This document shows, piece by piece, positions 1-3,322 of a DNA stretch of 27,220 nucleotides. Source of the DNA: a virus. The position numbers were made by a program, and so were the translations under genes. How positions within the stretch are numbered: position 1 is the first letter of the stretch; each line of letters opens with the position of its first letter. The stretch is taken from positions 1 to 27,220 of the IMG/VR virus record IMGVR_UViG_3300017971_000678; one strand, written 5' to 3'. The notes below the pieces were generated by a model, which saw nothing but the letters and a program-made list of their open reading frames with translations, did no database searches and was not told the DNA's origin.

Positions 1-64
1 GGCTGTACCATTTCCGGCCGTGAATCCCTATGAGAAAATAAGTATGTATCTTTCGAGTGTTCAT
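1..64 (-). CDS. Partial leftward gene running off the window start
   Basis: An open frame begins with ATG at 64 on the minus strand and continues without a stop for 21 codons to the window edge, reading MNTRKIHTYFLIGIHGRKWY and on. It starts 3 bases after the TAA of the 48-aa gene at 68-214 (TAA-TAA-ATG arrangement) and has no Shine-Dalgarno of its own, so it was probably translated by coupling to that gene. The visible N-terminus is basic and aromatic-rich. The family cannot be recognised from 21 residues. It is called because it is co-oriented with and directly abuts a gene that has a good ribosome site; a chance open frame of this length is possible. Confidence 0.4.
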   Translation of the reverse strand, partial: MNTRKIHTYFLIGIHGRKWYS

Positions 65-67
65 TTA

Positions 68-214
68 TTAGTTATCTGCTAATTGTTTGTGGAGATAAGC
101 TGCAGCCATTGTTTTCTCTTTATCCGGCAAGGTATCTATACATAATCTAATAGCCTGCCGTTTGTCAACGCCTTTCTGAATGAGGTTCGAGATGATGGAT
201 AATAATTCCAACAT
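68..214 (-). CDS. 48-aa hypothetical protein, leftward cassette
   Basis: ATG at 214 is preceded on the minus strand by AAGGAGC seven bases upstream, a good Shine-Dalgarno. The 48-residue product starts MLELLSIISNLIQKGVDKRQ, is predicted largely helical (a leucine-rich first helix, then a basic/acidic second half) and ends in TAATAA. It lies downstream of overlapping sigma-70-like and sigma-54-like promoter sequences at 253-281. No family is recognised. Its size, lead position in a leftward transcript and neighbouring small genes fit an early or accessory phage protein, which is inference from context. Confidence 0.6.
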   Translation of the reverse strand: MLELLSIISNLIQKGVDKRQAIRLCIDTLPDKEKTMAAAYLHKQLADN

Positions 215-252
215 GGTTTAGCTCCTTGTGAAGTGTTTGTGTTTGCTTTTAT

Positions 253-281
253 ATTATGCAGTCTATGTGCCAAACCGTCAA
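253..281 (-). promoter_or_regulatory. Overlapping sigma-54-like and sigma-70-like leftward promoters
   Basis: Read on the minus strand, 273-257 is TTGGCACA-N4-CTGCA. GG and GC are exactly 10 bases apart, as in the sigma-54 -24/-12 element, with one mismatch to the -12 TTGCA. The same stretch also offers TTGACG (281-276), a 17-bp spacer and CATAAT (258-253), a reasonable sigma-70 promoter. Either would start transcription about 30-40 bases before the 48-aa gene at 214. The second sigma-54-like site at 1330-1346 strengthens the first reading. Confidence 0.5.
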
Positions 282-349
282 ATAAAATGTAATTTGTTGT
301 TATCACTCAAGATATAATCTATTAGCGTTAATTCGCAATATCCTGTAAA

Positions 350-365
350 GTACAACTTTTTGTAC
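350..365. promoter_or_regulatory. Operator-like inverted repeat GTACAA-N4-TTGTAC
   Basis: This is a perfect 6-bp inverted repeat GTACAA/TTGTAC with a 4-base centre (CTTT). The same sequence recurs with one change at 1432-1447 and with a different centre at 1454-1469; a related palindrome sits at 1402-1417. The recurrence upstream of divergent transcription units suggests a binding site for a dimeric regulator. No candidate repressor gene is visible in the window. Confidence 0.45.
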
Positions 366-602
366 TCGTTTCTCGGTAATACTACTATTAATCCCATTAA
401 TTGCGTATACTTAATTCGTTTTTGTACTTTTCAATGTGATTGTTCAAATATTTATACTTTTTAATCTGGTATTTATACTAATACATAGTAAATGAGAACG
501 TATAAAATTAGATATTTTATTATATAATAGTAATGAGTGCAGGCCCGGAGAACGGCGTACAGAGCCCAAAAAGCCCAGAAACTCGCTGAGATGCACGACA
601 TT
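366..602. other. Gene-free AT-rich tract
   Basis: No credible gene is seen here. The stretch from about 370 to 535 is strongly AT-rich, with TATAAT-like sequences near 523-528 and two copies of TATTTATACT at 449-458 and 470-479, 21 bp apart (two helical turns). A TTTGTAC half-site like the operator half-sites lies near 421. A long open frame on the minus strand (473-793) has no ribosome site and a TTG start and is not accepted. The tract could be promoter/operator DNA or a duplex-unwinding region; the sequence alone does not decide. Confidence 0.4.
449..479 (+). repeat. Two direct repeats TATTTATACT, 21 bp apart
   Basis: TATTTATACT occurs at 449-458 and again at 470-479. The 21-bp period puts both copies on the same helix face, as is common for regulator or iteron sites. 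It lies in the AT-rich tract between the leftward gene groups. Confidence 0.4.
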
Positions 603-620
603 TTCAAATGGTCATTTGAA
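603..620. repeat. Perfect palindrome TTCAAATG-gt-CATTTGAA
   Basis: Eight-base arms with a 2-base centre. It is the leftmost of three inverted repeats packed between 603 and 716. On a leftward transcript it would follow the terminator at 670-716. It may be a DNA-binding site or an RNA hairpin. Confidence 0.45.
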
Positions 621-640
621 TTTGTAAGTAGCTGAAATAA

Positions 641-668
641 CTGAGAATGACGTGTCGCGTCATTCAGG
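641..668. repeat. Inverted repeat GAATGACG-tgtcg-CGTCATTC
   Basis: Perfect 8-bp arms at 645-652 and 658-665 with a 5-base loop. The stem can extend outward (CTGA/TCAG) with a 2-base bulge. It lies between the palindrome at 603-620 and the terminator hairpin at 687-716. It could back up that terminator or form part of a structured RNA. Confidence 0.45.
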
Positions 669-669
669 T

Positions 670-716
670 ACAAAAAGCAAAGAAAAACGCACGCCACTAC
701 TGGGAGCGACGTGCGT
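670..716 (-). terminator. Intrinsic terminator of the leftward two-gene unit
   Basis: On the minus strand ACGCACG (716-710) pairs with CGTGCGT (693-687) around a 16-base loop, and the stem runs directly into TTTTTCTTTGCTTTTT. The T-rich tail exists only in the leftward direction, so this would end transcripts from the genes at 1275 and 1022. It lies about 150 bases beyond the last stop codon. Confidence 0.55.
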
Positions 717-866
717 CTTAAATAGGTGTCTAACCCCTTAAAAGAATTGCGGGTATTCTCCAGTGAAGTACTAAACCGGGCTATGATGGCCAAGCACGTT
801 GCAGGCTACGACTTCCCGCCACGTGGTAATCCTGACAGTGATAGTTATCCGGCTCTTAGTGGGAGT

Positions 867-1022
867 TTATACCCCTTTAAATTGACTACGGAAGAACGTC
901 ATCCAATAATCCGGGCCTCTATCCTCTGGAATATGGACAGTCAACCGTTGAAGGTCATGGTCAGCTTTGAAGAAGTTAATTATTTTTGTGTGGTGTGTAA
1001 TGGTAACCGTTTTTGATTTCAT
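867..1022 (-). CDS. 51-aa hypothetical protein, leftward cassette
   Basis: ATG at 1022 has AAGGAG nine bases upstream on the minus strand. The product starts MKSKTVTITHHTKIINFFKA and ends with a short basic-aromatic tail (FFRSQFKGV). It follows the 72-aa gene by 34 bases, and both share a near-identical 18-base leader motif just before their ribosome sites. An opposite-strand open frame (726-1016, 96 codons, GTG start, no ribosome site) covers it in the same codon register and is judged a shadow, though that choice is not certain. No family recognised. The 150 bases between its stop and the terminator hold no further ATG-started leftward gene. Confidence 0.5.
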   Translation of the reverse strand: MKSKTVTITHHTKIINFFKADHDLQRLTVHIPEDRGPDYWMTFFRSQFKGV

Positions 1023-1036
1023 CGTGTACGCTCCTT

Positions 1037-1054
1037 GTTGAGTTTTGGGTTGTA
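1037..1054 (-). repeat. Leader repeat copy 1 (upstream of 51-aa gene)
   Basis: The plus-strand sequence GTTGAGTTTTGGGTTGTA recurs at 1290-1307 with 16 of 18 bases identical. On the minus strand it reads as a CAAAACTCAAC leader placed immediately before the Shine-Dalgarno of each small leftward gene. It may be a conserved translational or regulatory leader, or the remnant of gene-cassette duplication. Confidence 0.5.
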
Positions 1055-1056
1055 AG

Positions 1057-1275
1057 CTATCGTTTATATCCCATGTTGTCAAATTCGCTGAATACACATC
1101 TTAACACTTCGGTATCGTCGTTTTTATCAAGTGTTCCCTCATCGATCATATCAGCAGCATTGACCCAACCAGCCAGAAAAGTTTCGAGTTCATTACCCGC
1201 TGAGTTTTGAGATGTGCTATAAGGTATGTTTACATTGCAAGCATCATCCCAGTTCTTTACTTTTGAGAAATCCAT
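1057..1275 (-). CDS. 72-aa acidic hypothetical protein, leftward cassette
   Basis: ATG at 1275 is chosen because AGAGAGGTG lies 4-5 bases upstream; a longer frame from 1320 would begin upstream of the ribosome site and inside the likely leader. The product starts MDFSKVKNWDDACNVNIPYS and is acidic, with a helical middle (ELETFLAGWVNAADMIDEG) and an aspartate/glutamate-rich C-terminal half. It is the first gene after the sigma-54-like promoter at 1330-1346. No family is recognised. Size and position fit an early, regulatory or host-interaction protein; that is inference. Confidence 0.6.
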   Translation of the reverse strand: MDFSKVKNWDDACNVNIPYSTSQNSAGNELETFLAGWVNAADMIDEGTLDKNDDTEVLRCVFSEFDNMGYKR

Positions 1276-1289
1276 GTTGCACCTCTCTC

Positions 1290-1307
1290 GTTGAGTTTTG
1301 GATTGTG
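1290..1307 (-). repeat. Leader repeat copy 2 (upstream of 72-aa gene)
   Basis: GTTGAGTTTTGGATTGTG on the plus strand, 16/18 identical to the copy at 1037-1054. It sits between the putative transcription start near 1318 and the ribosome site of the 72-aa gene. Confidence 0.5.
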
Positions 1308-1329
1308 CGTTAAGGTTCACAGTCTATCA

Positions 1330-1346
1330 AGCAATCCGCGTGCCAA
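1330..1346 (-). promoter_or_regulatory. Sigma-54-type promoter with exact consensus
   Basis: Read on the minus strand, 1346-1330 is TTGGCACG-N4-TTGCT, which matches the sigma-54 (RpoN) consensus YTGGCACG-N4-TTGCW at every defined position with the required 10-base GG-to-GC spacing. The predicted start near 1318 leaves a leader of about 45 bases before the 72-aa gene at 1275. No activator gene is visible in the window, so control would come from a host or distant phage enhancer-binding protein. Confidence 0.6.
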
Positions 1347-1401
1347 GCACGAAGAATAACGTTCTATCCGTATATAGCAACAAAGCAGCGAAGTGAACCC
1401 A

Positions 1402-1417
1402 TACAACGCACGTTGTA
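1402..1417. promoter_or_regulatory. Palindrome TACAACG-ca-CGTTGTA
   Basis: Perfect 7-bp arms with a 2-base centre. The TACAA/TTGTA half-sites are those of the 16-bp operator-like repeats but are spaced by 6 rather than 4 bases. It is the first of three such elements in 70 bases. Confidence 0.45.
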
Positions 1418-1431
1418 GGAACAACCGAAGT

Positions 1432-1447
1432 GTACAACTTTTTGTGC
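1432..1447. promoter_or_regulatory. Operator-like repeat copy (GTACAA-CTTT-TTGTGC)
   Basis: Identical to 350-365 except for one base in the right arm (TTGTGC for TTGTAC). Its centre is 22 bp from that of the next copy at 1454-1469, about two helical turns, as expected for cooperative regulator binding. Confidence 0.45.
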
Positions 1448-1453
1448 TCCAGG

Positions 1454-1469
1454 GTACAAAGTATTGTAC
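1454..1469. promoter_or_regulatory. Operator-like repeat copy (GTACAA-AGTA-TTGTAC)
   Basis: Perfect 6-bp arms, with the last base shared with the first 16-bp tandem repeat. Together with 1402-1417 and 1432-1447 it forms a cluster about 60 bp upstream of the leftward sigma-54-like promoter, a suitable place for either an activator or a repressor. Confidence 0.5.
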
Positions 1470-1538
1470 CAGGTGACGACGCTACCAGGTGACGACGCTA
1501 CCAGGTGACGACGCTACCAGGTGACGACGCTACCAGGT
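1469..1538 (+). repeat. Four perfect 16-bp tandem repeats plus partial fifth
   Basis: The unit CCAGGTGACGACGCTA occurs at 1469-1484, 1485-1500, 1501-1516 and 1517-1532 without mismatch, followed by CCAGGT. It is noncoding. Placed beside operator-like palindromes and ahead of the rightward operon, it could be iterons of a replication origin, a packaging recognition site or a regulator array. A protein-coding origin for the repeat is not supported. Confidence 0.85.
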
Positions 1539-1609
1539 AACAAGGTACGGCGCACGTCGTGCGAGGATGAGAGGTAGGGGGGGCTCCCTTCGCCGCACTT
1601 GGAGTCCTC
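1539..1609. other. GC-rich leader before the rightward operon
   Basis: This stretch holds a palindrome CGCACG-t-CGTGCG near 1552-1564 and a run of seven G followed by CTCCC. No convincing promoter for the rightward genes is seen here; they may be read from a distant promoter or one of a class not recognised. Confidence 0.35.
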
Positions 1610-1684
1610 ATGATTATATTCAGTGAAAATATTTCGCCAGCAAAAAATCCTGGAAAGTCGCCAAGCGTCGTTTCAGGTAAGTAG
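1610..1684 (+). CDS. 24-aa small open frame
   Basis: ATG at 1610 has GGAG five bases upstream and encodes MIIFSENISPAKNPGKSPSV and four more residues before TAG. The stop codon forms the first three bases of a 16-base module that is repeated exactly at the end of the 66-aa zinc-protein gene, which hints that this small frame is a real member of the gene string. No family; it may be a leader peptide or a gene remnant. Confidence 0.3.
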   Translation: MIIFSENISPAKNPGKSPSVVSGK

Positions 1685-1697
1685 CTAATATTAAAGG
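1682..1697 (+). repeat. Gene-junction module TAGCTAATATTAAAGG, copy 1
   Basis: Exact 16-base match to 1959-1974. Each copy contains a stop codon of the preceding frame and the AAAGG ribosome site of the next ATG. Here it precedes the ATG at 1705. Confidence 0.6.
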
Positions 1698-1704
1698 GGA
1701 TATC

Positions 1705-1767
1705 ATGTTTTCTTGCTGTTGAACATTATCTGGCACCGCTGCCTGTAGGCAGTGCCCCAATAACATG
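1705..1767 (+). promoter_or_regulatory. SD-led 5-codon frame, in-frame UGA and hairpin ahead of the 66-aa zinc protein
   Basis: ATG at 1705 has a strong ribosome site (AAAGGGG) and reads M-F-S-C-C-UGA. The same frame continues open through 14 further codons (including CRQC) into the ATG at 1765. From 1732 to 1756 a hairpin forms: CTGCC-tgta-GGCAG with an outer GGCA/TGCC stem and a bulge. Its loop begins 21 bases after the UGA and has G at loop position two, features described for bacterial selenocysteine-insertion hairpins. Alternatives are a regulatory leader peptide, or a Trp-to-stop mutation in an N-terminal extension. Confidence 0.35.
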
Positions 1768-1965
1768 GAGCAGGTATTCAATTTCCCGCCGCCAGTAATA
1801 CCACTCCAGCAAGGATGGTACTGCCCAAACTGCCACAAAACCCATGCGCCAACAGTAAAAACATGCCCAGAAGCGGCGCACGACGTACCTCGTAAAGAGT
1901 GTACTTGCTCTGGTTTTACATTACAGTATGAAGGTAGCTGCCAGTGTGGAGCTTCTTATAGCTAA
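1765..1965 (+). CDS. 66-aa zinc-ribbon phage protein
   Basis: The product starts MEQVFNFPPPVIPLQQGWYC and carries cysteines at 20, 23 and 34 and then 46, 48, 59 and 61, a CPNC knuckle followed by CTC and CQC pairs, typical of a small zinc ribbon. Similar small proteins with a proline-rich start and a GWYCP-type knuckle are known upstream of phage structural genes; their function is unknown. There is no Shine-Dalgarno before 1765. The strong one lies 60 bases upstream at the in-frame ATG 1705, separated by a UGA and a hairpin, so start choice or decoding is uncertain. It ends in TAA inside a module that supplies the next gene's ribosome site. Confidence 0.7.
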   Translation: MEQVFNFPPPVIPLQQGWYCPNCHKTHAPTVKTCPEAAHDVPRKECTCSGFTLQYEGSCQCGASYS

Positions 1966-1974
1966 TATTAAAGG
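1959..1974 (+). repeat. Gene-junction module TAGCTAATATTAAAGG, copy 2
   Basis: Exact repeat of 1682-1697. It ends the 66-aa gene and provides the ribosome site for the 53-aa gene at 1983. Confidence 0.6.
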
Positions 1975-1982
1975 AAAACCGC

Positions 1983-2144
1983 ATGACCAAAAAGGAAAAA
2001 GTCATCTGCCAAGGCTGTTGGGCGATACTCGGCAAGACATATGTTACATGTCCAGACTGTAGTGCGGCGCTACATCGAGGCTGCGCTGACAAAGTAGACG
2101 GCGTACTGTGTTGTGTCGGATGCGCCAAGCTACGGCGTAAGTAG
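1983..2144 (+). CDS. 53-aa RING/PHD-like zinc-finger miniprotein
   Basis: ATG at 1983 follows AAAGG by about eight bases. The product begins MTKKEKVICQGCWAILGKTY. Its metal ligands are spaced C9-x2-C12-x10-C23-x2-C26-x4-H31-x2-C34-x8-C43 (or C44)-x2/3-C47, a C4-H-C3 pattern like cross-brace RING or PHD fingers, compressed to about 40 residues. Prokaryotic RING-like families are known, but assignment by spacing alone is tentative; a plain double zinc knuckle is the alternative. It follows another zinc-ribbon gene and precedes a 25-aa membrane frame. A protein- or nucleic-acid-binding role would be inference. Confidence 0.65.
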   Translation: MTKKEKVICQGCWAILGKTYVTCPDCSAALHRGCADKVDGVLCCVGCAKLRRK

Positions 2145-2148
2145 CACT

Positions 2149-2226
2149 ATGACTCTTACATGCACCCTCAGTATAATTCTTATGGTCGCACTATTAATCG
2201 CCTTTATCCGGTTGGTCGAGAGTTAA
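2149..2226 (+). CDS. 25-aa single-helix membrane microprotein
   Basis: ATG at 2149, four bases after the previous stop, encodes MTLTCTLSIILMVALLIAFI then RLVES. Residues 6-21 form one continuous hydrophobic helix closed by arginine, a typical single transmembrane segment. There is no clear Shine-Dalgarno; translation would rely on coupling to the 53-aa gene. The TAA at 2224 is 11 bases before the terminase small subunit start. It might be a regulatory membrane peptide, but nothing assigns a function. Confidence 0.4.
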   Translation: MTLTCTLSIILMVALLIAFIRLVES

Positions 2227-2237
2227 ATAACTAAGCA

Positions 2238-2948
2238 ATGCGAAGAATCGACGATAGAATAAACAGAACGCGAAAAAATTCGAGTAAGCTACCCTCGCAA
2301 ATCGTCTCGCACGAATTGCCGCCGCGTGAGCATACTCCCACTAAAAGGACACTTTTCAAACCTGAGTACGTGCATATAGCCCGAGTACTGATGGAAGCCG
2401 GCTCGAAGCTTACGGAGCTCTCCAGAGCATTCATGGTCGACTTGAAGACCATCAAAAGCTGTTTGCACACTTACCCGGAGTTCAACGCGGCAGTGGTCGA
2501 AGGACAGGACTACTGTAATACCGGTCTGATCGAAAAGGCATTGGTATCAAGAGCAACTGGCTACGATTATAATGAAGATACGTACGAGGCCAAGCCGAAT
2601 CCAAAAAGTAAGACCTCGAAGGACCGATATACGATGGTACTCTCCAAGCGAGTCAAGAAGCACGTCGCACCAAGTGATAGGGCCATCGAGTATTTCCTGA
2701 ACAATAGGGCACGCTTTTCGCCGGACCAGGATGGTAACCCGCGGTGGGCACATACGAACAAGCTGGAGGTTACAGGGGCTGGTGGTAAGGATCTCATCCC
2801 CGACTCGATATCTCCGGAGAAGCTGCTCGCAGAGCTGATCATGCAGCAGAAAAAAGCCGACGAGGTTGTAGAGGCAGAATTGGTTGAGGCGAAACAAATT
2901 GGTGTCGCTGTGGGTGAGGGTACTCACGACGAGACGCTACCAACATAA
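2238..2948 (+). CDS. terS: Terminase small subunit (probable)
   Basis: The 236-aa product has a basic N-terminus (MRRIDDRINRTRKNSSKLPS) and a helix-turn-helix-like block around 49-80 (EAGSKLTELSRAFMVDLKTI), followed by a helical middle with GLIEKALVSRATGYDY near 97-112 and KHVAPSDRAIEYFLNNR near 141-157. This is the usual design of small terminases that recognise the packaging site: DNA-binding head, oligomerising middle, variable acidic tail (here AELVEAKQIG and on). Its position just before the large subunit supports the call. There is no strong ribosome site before 2238. Length is on the long side for the family. Exact family is not certain. Confidence 0.65.
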   Translation: MRRIDDRINRTRKNSSKLPSQIVSHELPPREHTPTKRTLFKPEYVHIARVLMEAGSKLTELSRAFMVDLKTIKSCLHTYPEFNAAVVEGQDYCNTGLIEKALVSRATGYDYNEDTYEAKPNPKSKTSKDRYTMVLSKRVKKHVAPSDRAIEYFLNNRARFSPDQDGNPRWAHTNKLEVTGAGGKDLIPDSISPEKLLAELIMQQKKADEVVEAELVEAKQIGVAVGEGTHDETLPT

Positions 2949-2971
2949 TCACAGAAAAAGGGTTGAAGCTA

Positions 2972-3142
2972 ATGGCAGGTATATCACTCAGAGGATTAAA
3001 GAAAAAACTGCAGGATCTGATGTTTAAAAAGAAAGATTTAGCTGAAAATCCAGATACACCCTACTGGCGGTCGGCTCAAGCCAAGTTGATTGACCGCGAG
3101 AAGCAGTTACGCGAGCAGTTGAAGAAGGCTACGGGCAACTAA
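2972..3142 (+). CDS. 56-aa basic hypothetical protein between terminase genes
   Basis: ATG at 2972 encodes a lysine-rich, helical product starting MAGISLRGLKKKLQDLMFKK, with a second charged helix (LIDREKQLREQLKKATGN) at the C-terminus; both could form coiled coils. The spacing to terS is 23 bases, and GGTTGAAGC provides only a weak ribosome site. No family recognised. Its place in the packaging operon suggests a co-expressed accessory protein, which is inference. Confidence 0.55.
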   Translation: MAGISLRGLKKKLQDLMFKKKDLAENPDTPYWRSAQAKLIDREKQLREQLKKATGN

Positions 3143-3171
3143 AAACTAAGCGCAAACTATTTTTATTCGCT

Positions 3172-3188
3172 GTTCACGAATTGTGAAC
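3172..3188. repeat. Inverted repeat GTTCAC-gaatt-GTGAAC
   Basis: Perfect 6-bp arms around GAATT, extendable by CGC/GCG with one bulged T. It lies in the 63-base gap before the 38-aa gene and just ahead of its GAGGAG ribosome site. It may be a regulator site or an RNA hairpin modulating terL translation. Confidence 0.45.
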
Positions 3189-3205
3189 GCGAGTGAGGAG
3201 TAAAC

Positions 3206-3322
3206 ATGAAAAAGATTATCGACTGGTTCAAGGTTGTATGGGCGATAATATTCAACGGTGAATTTCACATGTTGACGGACGCTATACTCAATTTCCAACC
3301 ATGGAATAAACGTAGTGTCTGA
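3206..3322 (+). CDS. 38-aa hypothetical protein overlapping terL start
   Basis: ATG at 3206 has GAGGAG six bases upstream. The product starts MKKIIDWFKVVWAIIFNGEF and has an amphipathic or membrane-seeking first helix with three aromatic residues, followed by a short polar tail. Its stop overlaps the GTG of terL by eight bases (3315-3322), and terL has no ribosome site of its own, so this small frame probably drives coupled translation of the terminase. No family recognised. Confidence 0.55.
   Translation: MKKIIDWFKVVWAIIFNGEFHMLTDAILNFQPWNKRSV

Noticed and set aside
525-600. 18-codon plus-strand frame starting MSAGPENGV
   Set aside because: Too short, no ribosome site, and located in a structured noncoding region.
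473-793. Minus-strand 106-codon hydrophobic open frame
   Set aside because: TTG start without a Shine-Dalgarno; it runs through the terminator hairpins and the AT-rich tract, whose composition explains the Tyr/Ile/Leu-rich tail.
726-1016. Plus-strand 96-codon open frame opposite the 51-aa gene
   Set aside because: It starts at GTG without a ribosome site, shares codon register with the minus gene (which easily keeps the antisense open), and would lie just after leftward terminator structures. Some chance remains that it, not the minus frame, is real.
1013-1210. Plus-strand 65-codon frame
   Set aside because: Antisense to the better supported 72-aa leftward gene and lacking a ribosome site.
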